Part shown: one piece after another, positions 1 through 7,835 of the stretch
How positions within the stretch are numbered: the first letter of the stretch is position 1
Layout: each line of letters starts with the position of its first letter
Assembly (NCBI RefSeq): GCF_900112025.1
Contig: NZ_FOKL01000009.1
Coordinates: 1 to 64,000 of the forward strand
DNA: 64,000 bases
Origin: Janthinobacterium sp. 344
GTDB lineage: Bacteria > Pseudomonadota > Gammaproteobacteria > Burkholderiales > Burkholderiaceae_D
Reading direction: 5' to 3'
Program-made: the position numbers and the translations under genes
The notes under the pieces: model-generated
Databases searched by the model: none
Seen by the model: only the letters and a program-made list of their open reading frames with translations
What the model was told of the DNA's origin: nothing

Positions 1-2965
1 TGTAGCTGCCGACATTCTCACCAGCCACGCGGCGCAGCACGCCATTCAGGCTGTCGCCGGCCACCAGCGAACCTTGCGTGAGCTGATACGTGAGGCTCGG
101 ATCAACATTGCCATACACCTTGCTCTTCGCGTCGGCCGTCACCGTGATGGGACGCGCATCGATGCTGGCGCTGACGCCGCCGGTGTTCAGCACATAATTG
201 GTGTTCGACAGGCTCAGGGTGCTGGAATCGAAACTGCTGTAGCGGCCGGCATTGCGGCCGCCCACGCTGGCCGACCCCGTGACGGCTGGCGCGCTGTCGC
301 CATTGACCAGGCCCGACAGGACGAAGCCTGAATTGAATGTGCTGCTGCCATCATAGGTTTTCGTCACTGCAACGTTCAACGGGCGCGGCGTGACCGTCCA
401 GTAGACGGGGCCGCCCGGCGTCAGGGTATAGCCCGTCTTGCCCAGCACCAGGCCCGTGTCATAGCTGATCGTGTAGACGCCCGCCGCCGACGTGGCCGTG
501 GGCGCGCCCAGCCAGGAAATAGTGCCGCTCGCGCTGGCATCGGTGATCAGCAAGCCTCCGCTCAGCGCATCGTACAGTGCGTAGTTAAACACGGGGACAT
601 CGCCATACACGCTGGTGCCTGGCGTCAAGCGGACATACACGGGCTTGGACGCGTTGCCTGCCGCATTGTCGACGGAGGTGATGGCGTCGTTCAGTTGCGC
701 CACGGGGGCCGCCGCGTAATACACGGACAGGCCGCCGGACTGGCCCGGCGCCAGGTCCGCCGCGCGCAGGAACATGGCGTAGCTGCCATCCGTCTGGCCG
801 GAAGCCACGGCGTTGCCGCGTGGATCCTGGTTGATGACATTGGAAATGGAACAGCAACGACTATGCACGGTATCGACGCCAGCCGTCGTGGAATAGAACA
901 GGATGGCCGAGCCGCTCGTCGTGCTGTTGGTTTCCGTCACCATGATGGCATTGGAGCTGGCCTTGCCATCAGTCAATTGCGCAAAGGCACCCGCAACGAT
1001 ATTGCCCTTGATCTTGTAGTTGCTGTCCGACTGACCGATGAAATCATCGCCCGTTCCCAGCCACATGCGCACATTCGTCAGCGGCGTGCTGCTCAAATTG
1101 GTGAGCCGGCTATCCATGTTGACGAACGCATCACCCGCCTTCAAGGTATAGGTGTGCGTGATGCCGGCCGACTGGTTCAGGGTGCTGAAATTGAGCGTGC
1201 CCGTCGTCGAGATCGAGCCCATGCCTTCCTGGTAGCCGGCGATGTTCAGTGCACGATTGCTGAGAGCCGATGAGTAACTCCCCCCCGTATTCATGCCGGG
1301 GAAACCGCCCCCCATGCCACCGTCGGCGATCAGCACCTGTCCCGTGCTATTCCAGGCATTGCTGCCATTGCCGCCGGCGGCCACGGCGAATTCGAAGGGC
1401 CGGTTCAAGGTCAGCATGAACCAGCCGTTGCGGCCGGGGGTGGTGTTATCGAAATAAAATGGCGTCTTCAACAGCCCATCGCTGGTAAAGGAATCTTCAA
1501 CGCCATTGCCAAAGCGTACCTTGCCGTTGTCCAGCACCAGATTGTTCACGCTGCCTGCGCTGCCCTTTTTCCACGTAAAAGCGCCGGCGCTGGGAATATT
1601 CACGGCCACGCCCGCCGCTACCTTGTAGCCGCTGCCGGCGCCATCGGCCGTTGCCTGGCCATACTGGTAGGCCAGCGATCCGCTGCCCGTGGCGTTCAGG
1701 GTCGCATTGATGTTGATGTTGCGCTCGGCGGTCAGGGTCAGCTTGTTGGCCGACCAGTTGATGGCGTCATTCACGTGGATGTCGCCATTGCCGCCCGCCG
1801 TGCCCATGCTGGTGGTCATGATGGTGAAATTGTTGCTGGCCAGGGCACTGGACACGGCCGCGCCCGTCATGTTGCCGCCGCTGGCCGCCACCGTGAAGTC
1901 ATTCGGGTCGATCAGCCAGTCACCCGTCTTGCCGCCGGCCGCGGCCGTGGTGACGCGCGCGGCGCCGATGTCTACCTGGTTGGCGCTGGTTTCGATAAAG
2001 CCGCCATTGCCGCCCTGCGGCGCGCTGGCGTCGAGCACGCCAGCCACGTGCAACTTGCCCTGCTGCATGTCGCCCAGCAGCACGATCTGGCCTGCTTCCC
2101 CCGTCGCCAGGGTATGCGCCTCGATCACGCCCGTATTGTTGATGACGCTGGAAGCGAGCGCGCCCGCCGCCTTGGCCGTCAGGTAGACCTGGCCGCCATC
2201 GGCGCGGATCGCGCCGCCATTCTCGATCAGGGTATCGAGCGCGCCCTGCGTCACCTGCAGCTTGACGGGGCCACCCAGGTCCAGCGTGACCTGGCTGCCA
2301 GCCCCCATCAGCACGCTACCGGCGTGGGCGGCGATGCTGCCGCTGTTGCTGATGCGCGCGGAAACGAGGGCCACGTAGCCGCCGTCCGCTGCGCGGATAG
2401 CGCCTTCATTGACGATGCTGCCGCCGCCCTTGCCCGTGAACAGATGCTTGCTGCCGCCCAGGCTGCCATTGTCGACATCCAGGGTCGACGCGACGAGGCC
2501 GCCCACGTTGACCTGGGCCGTGCGGCCGAACAGGATGCCGTTCGGATTGATCAGGTAGACCTGGCCGTTGGCGTTCACGCGTCCGAGAATCTGCGAGCCA
2601 TTGCTGTCGAGAATGCGGTTGACGGCCAGCGCCTGCGACGAGGGCTGGACGAAGTTGACGGTTTCCTTGCTGCCCACGTTGAAGCTGGCCCAGTTCAGCG
2701 ACGCCTGCTGGCTCGTCTGCTGGATCGTCGTCGTCGCGCCGGACTGGGTGATGGTGGCCGTGCCGGCCACCACCTGGCCGCCCGTGGGTCCGGCACAGGC
2801 CGGTCCGCCCAGCGCCAGCGCGGCCATGGCGGCCGCCGCGGCGCCTAGCTTGCGGCGGCCGCCCTTGCCGCGTCCACGCGAGGTTTCGGCAACGGCGACC
2901 CAGGCATTCAGGACGTGGCTCCAGACGAGCCGGTAAATGTGATTCAATGATGCGTGACGGTGCAT
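1..2965 (-). CDS. Haemagglutinin-type secreted adhesin with YDG/MBG repeats (C-terminus outside window)
   Basis: About 988 codons are open to the window edge with no stop. The N-terminus MHRHASLNHIYRLVW is an extended signal peptide region (ESPR), followed by a basic stretch and a hydrophobic segment with probable cleavage near residue 58. Next comes a two-partner-secretion (haemagglutinin activation) domain, with INPNGILFG at about residues 139-147. A long Gly/Ser/Asn-rich section likely to form a beta-helix follows. The visible end carries a YDG-type unit (KTYDGSSTF) and an MBG-type unit (KVYGNVDPSLTY). Such proteins are normally exported through the outer membrane by a TpsB partner and act in adhesion or biofilm. 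No TpsB gene lies upstream, where the next gene is an unrelated kinase. AAGGAT lies 6 nt before the ATG. Family is sure, ligand unknown. Confidence 0.88.
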   Translation of the reverse strand, partial: MHRHASLNHIYRLVWSHVLNAWVAVAETSRGRGKGGRRKLGAAAAAMAALALGGPACAGPTGGQVVAGTATITQSGATTTIQQTSQQASLNWASFNVGSKETVNFVQPSSQALAVNRILDSNGSQILGRVNANGQVYLINPNGILFGRTAQVNVGGLVASTLDVDNGSLGGSKHLFTGKGGGSIVNEGAIRAADGGYVALVSARISNSGSIAAHAGSVLMGAGSQVTLDLGGPVKLQVTQGALDTLIENGGAIRADGGQVYLTAKAAGALASSVINNTGVIEAHTLATGEAGQIVLLGDMQQGKLHVAGVLDASAPQGGNGGFIETSANQVDIGAARVTTAAAGGKTGDWLIDPNDFTVAASGGNMTGAAVSSALASNNFTIMTTSMGTAGGNGDIHVNDAINWSANKLTLTAERNININATLNATGSGSLAYQYGQATADGAGSGYKVAAGVAVNIPSAGAFTWKKGSAGSVNNLVLDNGKVRFGNGVEDSFTSDGLLKTPFYFDNTTPGRNGWFMLTLNRPFEFAVAAGGNGSNAWNSTGQVLIADGGMGGGFPGMNTGGSYSSALSNRALNIAGYQEGMGSISTTGTLNFSTLNQSAGITHTYTLKAGDAFVNMDSRLTNLSSTPLTNVRMWLGTGDDFIGQSDSNYKIKGNIVAGAFAQLTDGKASSNAIMVTETNSTTSGSAILFYSTTAGVDTVHSRCCSISNVINQDPRGNAVASGQTDGSYAMFLRAADLAPGQSGGLSVYYAAAPVAQLNDAITSVDNAAGNASKPVYVRLTPGTSVYGDVPVFNYALYDALSGGLLITDASASGTISWLGAPTATSAAGVYTISYDTGLVLGKTGYTLTPGGPVYWTVTPRPLNVAVTKTYDGSSTFNSGFVLSGLVNGDSAPAVTGSASVGGRNAGRYSSFDSSTLSLSNTNYVLNTGGVSASIDARPITVTADAKSKVYGNVDPSLTYQLTQGSLVAGDSLNGVLRRVAGENVGSY

Positions 2966-3123
2966 GCTCTTATCCTTGTCTTGTGTTGTAACGGGCGTGG
3001 CGGCGTTTGCCTGGCGCCCTTTCCTGTTGCTTTTCGTTATATATATGTGGCAAAAAGCTACAGAAATTTCCTTGGGGAAAATGTAACAAAGATTGCGGAT
3101 TTATAAGTGAGCAAACCTGAGCG

Positions 3124-3148
3124 ATTCCCGACTGATTCAGTCGGGAAT
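3124..3148. terminator. Perfect 12-bp inverted repeat containing the kinase stop codon
   Basis: Two 12-bp arms (ATTCCCGACTGA and its complement) flank one base. The TGA stop of the histidine kinase lies inside one arm. There is no long T-run after it on the minus strand, so it is either a weak terminator or an mRNA 3'-end stabiliser. Confidence 0.5.
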
Positions 3149-5167
3149 GCGGGATGCGCCAGCGGGGACGCGCAAGGAAAAACTGATGGTGCCGTCGATG
3201 CCGGCATTGTCGAGTGTGACATTGCCGCCGTGCAGTTGCGCGATGCGCTGCACCAGGTACAGGCCCAGCCCGGCGCCTGGCTTGTGCTGCGCGATGCGGC
3301 CACGGAAATACTTCTGGAACAGGCGCGGGATCTCATCGGCGGGCAGCGAGTCGCCCGTATTGCTGACGGTGACTTGCAAGCCGCCATCGCCGTGTCCTGC
3401 GGCCAGCACGCGTATGGCCAGCGCCTGCGGCGCATGCCGGTCCGCGTTGCTGAGCAGGTTGCGCAACGCGACGCGCAGCAGGCCGGGATCGCATTGCAAC
3501 TGCGCCGGCAAGCCGGACATGAGCGCCTCGACCCGCCCCTCCGGCCACTCGGCCAGTACCGCCTCGACCAGTTTGCGCGGGTCGCAGGACTGGGCACGGA
3601 AAGTGGCCGCGCTCGTTTCCATGCGGTCGGCGCTCAGGTACTCGTCGACGAGCGCCGTCATGCGCCCGCTCGCCTCGCGTAAATTCTGGCAGCGTTGCAA
3701 GGTTTTTTCCCACGCGGCGGCGGGATTGCGGGCGATCTGCTGGGCCGTCGTATTGATGATGGCGAGCGGCGTATGGAATTCGTGCGACACCATGGCAACG
3801 AAATCCTGCTGCTCTTCGCGCGTGCGCGTTTCCACTTCCAGCGCCGTGCGCAGCTCCGCCTCCAGCGTCACGCGCCAGGCGATCTCCTGCTGCAGCGCGG
3901 CCGTGCGCAGGGCCACCTGTTCCTCCAGCCGTTCGTTGAGCGCGCGCACGGCCCGCACGGCCTCGGCTTGCGCCTGGTCCTTGGCGCGGCGCAAGCCCGC
4001 GTAACGCCGGTTCAGGCGCAAGCTCATCAACATCATGTGCACGAACGCGCCCAGGGTGGCCGCATGGTTGGTCACGAAGTTCGGCGGCAGCAGGCCCATA
4101 TTGCGCAGGAAACTGATGACGGCGCCCGCGTAGAAAATCCCGAAAATCAGCAGGAAGGCGCGCGCGCTGCGATGCCCGCGCCACGCCAGCCAGCTGGCCA
4201 TGCCGACAAAAAAGACGATCAGGGGCAACGCCGTGTACTGCACGGTGAGCACGCCGGCGCCATACTTCCCGCGCAGCACCAGGCTAGCGCCAGCCACGGC
4301 CATCGCGCAGGCCATACCCGTCAGCGCGCGGGTCAGACGGGGAAACAACTCCGGCAAATCCAGTTGCATGAAGGAAAAGCGCGTGCCGACGGCGAGCGAC
4401 ATGCATAGCGACAGGCCAAGGATGGGATCGGACAGCCAGTTCGGCATGTCGAAAATCTGCTGGGGAATGGCGATCGTGAAGGCTTCCGTCGTCGCGCTCG
4501 TGCACACGTACAGCAGGTACCAGCCGCTCTGGGCTTCGCGCGTCATGCGCCAGAAGAAGACGTGGAACAGGATCAGCAACAGATACGTGCCGAACTGCAA
4601 GCCGTAGTACAGGTACTCGCGACGCGAGGATTCATCGAACACCGCGCGCGGCCACAGGCTCAGCTCGGTCGACATGGATTTCTTGCTCTCCAGGCGCACC
4701 AGCCAGCGCTCGGCCGTATCCGCCTTGAGGCGCAGCGGGAAGACCACCTGGCGCGCATCGACGGGCCAGTCGTCGCGCACGACGGCGGCGCCCGCTTCCT
4801 GCACGCGCCATTGCCCGTTGCCATCGCGCCGGTACAGGCGAACATTGTCGAGCACGGCGTTGCTAAAACGCAACACCCACTCCTCGGGCGCATCCACCGC
4901 GCGCTGCACCTCCAGCAGCAGCCAGATGGTGTCATCCGTATAGCCGGCACTCACGGCGCCAGGCAGCGCGCGCCAGTCCGTCGCAGCCCATGCCGCCTCC
5001 GGGGTCAGTACGGCGCCCGGGTCGCGCAACAGCAGCATGTGGCCGTTGGCCGACACTTGCTGGCCCGTGCCGGGCAGCGCCAGCGGCGCTGGCATCGGTG
5101 GCGCGGCATGGACGGCCAGTGGATGGAAGGTGCTGAAAAAAAGGAGAAGGGCAAGCAGGAATCGCAT
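3137..5167 (-). CDS. Membrane sensor histidine kinase, 7TMR-DISM type
   Basis: 676 aa. A signal peptide (MRFLLALLLFFSTF...VHA) leads into an extracytoplasmic all-beta 7TMR-DISMED2-like sensor (about residues 30-160). Several hydrophobic helices between about 180 and 390 form the 7TM block, followed by a coiled-coil. The HisKA box is VSHEFHTPL with the phospho-accepting His near residue 460. The HATPase has the N-box LRNLLSNADRH and G-box GAGLGLYLV. The frame stays open much further upstream, but the signal peptide at 5167 marks the real start. It diverges from the response regulator at 5249, its likely partner, across an 81-bp gap. Sensors of this class often respond to carbohydrates or other small ligands. 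The signal here is unknown. Confidence 0.9.
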   Translation of the reverse strand: MRFLLALLLFFSTFHPLAVHAAPPMPAPLALPGTGQQVSANGHMLLLRDPGAVLTPEAAWAATDWRALPGAVSAGYTDDTIWLLLEVQRAVDAPEEWVLRFSNAVLDNVRLYRRDGNGQWRVQEAGAAVVRDDWPVDARQVVFPLRLKADTAERWLVRLESKKSMSTELSLWPRAVFDESSRREYLYYGLQFGTYLLLILFHVFFWRMTREAQSGWYLLYVCTSATTEAFTIAIPQQIFDMPNWLSDPILGLSLCMSLAVGTRFSFMQLDLPELFPRLTRALTGMACAMAVAGASLVLRGKYGAGVLTVQYTALPLIVFFVGMASWLAWRGHRSARAFLLIFGIFYAGAVISFLRNMGLLPPNFVTNHAATLGAFVHMMLMSLRLNRRYAGLRRAKDQAQAEAVRAVRALNERLEEQVALRTAALQQEIAWRVTLEAELRTALEVETRTREEQQDFVAMVSHEFHTPLAIINTTAQQIARNPAAAWEKTLQRCQNLREASGRMTALVDEYLSADRMETSAATFRAQSCDPRKLVEAVLAEWPEGRVEALMSGLPAQLQCDPGLLRVALRNLLSNADRHAPQALAIRVLAAGHGDGGLQVTVSNTGDSLPADEIPRLFQKYFRGRIAQHKPGAGLGLYLVQRIAQLHGGNVTLDNAGIDGTISFSLRVPAGASRIPD

Positions 5168-5248
5168 GGCGCGGCAGCTTAACACAGCGATATCAAGGAA
5201 GCGACAGGCCGCCTTCACGCCATGCAGGCGATCGGTTATCCTTGCGCC

Positions 5249-5932
5249 ATGCTGAACCTTATTTTGCTTGAAGATGAAGCCGTCCTGCGGCAAGAATTGA
5301 CTGAATTTCTCGGCGACTGCGGCTACCAGGTCAGCGCCGTCGCCGACCTGGCCGGCTTTCACGCCAGCTATGCTCCCGCGCTGCACCGTATCGCCATCAT
5401 CGACCTGGGCTTGCCCGACGGCGACGGCATGGCCCTCGTGCGCGCGCTGCGCGCCCAGGGCCGGCAGTTGGGCATCGTCGTGTTTACCGCGCGCGGCGCC
5501 ACGCAGGACAAGGTCAGCGGATTGACGGGCGGCGCCGACTACTACCTGCCCAAGCATACCGACCTGGAAGAGCTGGCGGCCACCCTGGGCAGCTTGCAGC
5601 GGCGCCTGGGAGAACCGGCGCCCGCGCCCGCATGGGTACTCGAACTGGCGCCGCGCCGCCTGTTTCCGCCAGGCTGCGGCGCCATCGCCTTGTCGCAGCA
5701 GGACACCACCGTGCTGCAGGTGCTGATGGCCGAGCCGGAACGCATCGTCAGCCGCCAGCAGATCGTGCAGTCGCTGGGCGAGGACTTCCTCGATTACGAC
5801 CAGCGCCGCCTCGATACGCAAATCCGCCGCCTGCGGCGCAAGACCGAGCTGGCCAGCGGCTTGTCCTTGCCGATCAACACGGCGCGCAACGCCGGCTACC
5901 GGTTTTTCGCCAACGCCACCGTGCGTCTTTGA
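5249..5932 (+). CDS. OmpR-family response regulator
   Basis: 227 aa. A receiver domain occupies about residues 1-120, with acidic LEDE near the start, the phospho-acceptor Asp in IIDLGLPDGDG (about residue 53), a Thr in VVFTARG and Lys in YYLPKHTD. A C-terminal winged helix follows (SRQQIVQSLGEDF...RRLDTQIRRLRRK...NTARNAGYRF). The ATG at 5249 gives a clean receiver N-terminus (MLNLILLEDE); nine upstream in-frame codons add nothing recognisable. It is divergent from the 7TMR-DISM kinase and is most likely its cognate regulator. Targets cannot be read from the window. Confidence 0.92.
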   Translation: MLNLILLEDEAVLRQELTEFLGDCGYQVSAVADLAGFHASYAPALHRIAIIDLGLPDGDGMALVRALRAQGRQLGIVVFTARGATQDKVSGLTGGADYYLPKHTDLEELAATLGSLQRRLGEPAPAPAWVLELAPRRLFPPGCGAIALSQQDTTVLQVLMAEPERIVSRQQIVQSLGEDFLDYDQRRLDTQIRRLRRKTELASGLSLPINTARNAGYRFFANATVRL

Positions 5933-5945
5933 CGGCCCTGTCCGC

Positions 5946-6719
5946 TCAGCCCAGCAACTGCGGCACGGCCGCCACCATCAGGGAAATGCCGATGGCCGTC
6001 AGCACGGCAAACGCGATGCGGCGCATGCCGCGCTGGGCAATCGGCGGCGGATAGCGCTTGCCGGCGATCGTGGCCAGCACGCCCACGGGCAAGGCCAGCA
6101 TGCACAGCAACAGCACTTTCGCATCGAGCTGACCCTGGCTGCCCGCCATCAGCGAGCGTCCGCCCGCGCTGATGGCAAATAAAAAGATCAGGCTGTAGCG
6201 GATGGTGGTCAAGCTCATTTCCTGGCGATAGAACTGGTACACGAGCGGCGGGCCGGCCAGCGAAAACAGGCCGGAAAACAGCCCGCCGCACACGCCGCTG
6301 ATGAAGAAACTGCGCTTGTCCGCCGCGCCCGGTCCCGGCGGCGCCTGCAGCAGGATGCTGACGCCGCCATACACGATGGCCGCGCCCAGCAAGAGTTTCA
6401 AGACTGGCGCATACGCCTTGTCCAGATAGCCCAGCATCAACACGCCGGCCGCCATGGCCGGCAGCAAGCCGATGCTGGCGGCGCGGATGGCGCGCCAGTC
6501 CAGGTGGTGCAAGGCGCCGGGCAAGGCCACCAGGCAATTGGCCAAGGACAATAAACTGACGAGGGCCGCCAGCGCCGGCACGGGCGCCAGACCCAGTCCG
6601 CTGGCCACGCCCATGACGATCATGCCCAGGCCAAAGCCCGTGACGGTCTGGAAATACGTGCCCGCCGCCACCACGCCCAGCAGCGCCAGCACAGGCAGGC
6701 TGAACAACTCAGCGCCCAC
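5946..6719 (-). CDS. TSUP/TauE-SafE family membrane exporter (putative sulfite exporter)
   Basis: 257 aa, almost entirely hydrophobic, with about eight membrane segments and the Gly-rich N-terminal motif VTGFGLGMIVMG typical of the TSUP (DUF81) family. The start is GTG at 6719, inside the last codons of pta (11-nt overlap), so the two genes are translationally linked. Xsc releases sulfite, which is toxic. TauE/SafE proteins next to xsc are the established candidates for sulfite or sulfonate-product export, and position supports that role here. The substrate itself is inferred. The family also contains general organic-anion transporters, so an alternative cargo is possible. Confidence 0.85.
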   Translation of the reverse strand: MGAELFSLPVLALLGVVAAGTYFQTVTGFGLGMIVMGVASGLGLAPVPALAALVSLLSLANCLVALPGALHHLDWRAIRAASIGLLPAMAAGVLMLGYLDKAYAPVLKLLLGAAIVYGGVSILLQAPPGPGAADKRSFFISGVCGGLFSGLFSLAGPPLVYQFYRQEMSLTTIRYSLIFLFAISAGGRSLMAGSQGQLDAKVLLLCMLALPVGVLATIAGKRYPPPIAQRGMRRIAFAVLTAIGISLMVAAVPQLLG

Positions 6720-7710
6720 CCTGGGCCTGCACGGCCGTCACGGCAATCACGTTATACACGTCGTCGGCGCTGCAGCCGCGCGACAAATCGTTGGCAGGCT
6801 TGTTCAAGCCTTGCAGCAAGGGGCCGATGGCGACGGCGCCGCCCATGCGCTCGGCCAGCTTGTAGCCGATATTGCCCGCGTCCAGGTTCGGGAACACCAG
6901 CACATTGGCGCGGCCGTTGACGACGGAATCCTTGACTTTTCTCTGGGAAATCTCGGCCACGATGGCCGCATCGAGCTGCACGTCGCCATCGATGGCCAGC
7001 AGCGGGCGCTGCGCCTTGACCTTGTCCGTGGCCGCATGCACCTTGTCGACGGCCGCGTGGTGGGCGCTGCCGCTGGTGGAAAACGACAGCATGGCCACGC
7101 GCGGTTCCTCCATCAACAAGGCTTGCGCGCTGTCGGCGGCGGCCATGGCGATGTCGGCCAGCTCCTCGGCCTTCGGGTCCACCACTAAAGCGCAGTCGGA
7201 AAAGATGAATCCGCCCTTCAGGCTGTGGAACGGTTCGCACAGCATCATCAGGAAAAAGCTCGACACGAGCTTGAAGGCGGGATCGACGCCGATGATCTGG
7301 ATGGCGCTGCGCACCACGTCGGCCGTCGTGTGCACGGCGCCCGCCACGCAGCCGTCCGCGTCGCCCAGGCGCACCATCAGGTTGGCATAGCACAGCGGGT
7401 CCTGCACGGCGCGCCGCGCCTGCTCCACCGTCATGCCCTTGGCCTGGCGCAGCAGGAACAATTGCTGGGCATAGTGTTCCGACTCGCTTGAGGTAGCCGG
7501 GTCGACCAGGCGCACGGCCTCCAGGTCCAGGCCCTGTTCGCGCGCCAGGGACAGGATGGCGGCCGGCTTGCCGACGATGCTGATGCGCGCCAGGCCTTCG
7601 CCAGCGGCGCGCGCGGCCGCCCGCAGCACGCGCACATCGTCGCCCTCGCACAAAACGATGTTTTTCGGCACGGCGCGGGCTTGCTCGATGATGCGGTGCA
7701 GGGCTTTCAT
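6709..7710 (-). CDS. pta: Phosphate acetyltransferase (Pta)
   Basis: 333 aa, the length of the short single-domain PTA form without the DRTGG/BioD-like N-terminal domain of E. coli Pta. Motifs include IVLCEGDDVRVL at the N-terminus, YANLMVRLGDADG, and FSTSGSAHH near the active site. It converts acetyl phosphate and CoA to acetyl-CoA and phosphate. Lying directly after xsc, its expected role is to take the acetyl phosphate made from sulfoacetaldehyde into central metabolism. The start at 7710 (MKALHRIIEQ) has GGAG six bases upstream; the frame is open further up but lacks family sequence. It overlaps the exporter gene by 11 nt. Confidence 0.92.
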   Translation of the reverse strand: MKALHRIIEQARAVPKNIVLCEGDDVRVLRAAARAAGEGLARISIVGKPAAILSLAREQGLDLEAVRLVDPATSSESEHYAQQLFLLRQAKGMTVEQARRAVQDPLCYANLMVRLGDADGCVAGAVHTTADVVRSAIQIIGVDPAFKLVSSFFLMMLCEPFHSLKGGFIFSDCALVVDPKAEELADIAMAAADSAQALLMEEPRVAMLSFSTSGSAHHAAVDKVHAATDKVKAQRPLLAIDGDVQLDAAIVAEISQRKVKDSVVNGRANVLVFPNLDAGNIGYKLAERMGGAVAIGPLLQGLNKPANDLSRGCSADDVYNVIAVTAVQAQGGR

Positions 7711-7734
7711 GGTGACTCCAATTCGGTAAAAAAA

Positions 7735-7787
7735 GTGCCGGAACCATGGAAGCATGAGGTATGAACATGAAGCAATGGTTCCGGCAC
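7735..7787 (-). terminator. Long hairpin with T-run between xsc and pta
   Basis: Perfect 13-bp arms (GTGCCGGAACCAT and complement at 7735-7747 and 7775-7787) enclose 27 bases. On the minus strand a run of seven T follows, ending about 20 bases before the pta start. It has the form of an intrinsic terminator or attenuator inside the operon. Confidence 0.7.
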
Positions 7788-7793
7788 ATAAAA

Positions 7794-7810
7794 CCCGGCG
7801 CGATGCCGGG
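7794..7810 (-). terminator. Hairpin just after xsc
   Basis: CCCGGC/GCCGGG stem with a 5-base loop, followed on the minus strand by TTTTAT. It is the first of two consecutive hairpins after the xsc stop codon. Confidence 0.6.
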
Positions 7811-7835
7811 GTCATACAAGGATCGGGCTGACTGA

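Noticed and set aside
5168-5821. N-terminal extension of the 7TMR-DISM kinase
   Set aside because: It would overlap the response regulator and bury the signal peptide.
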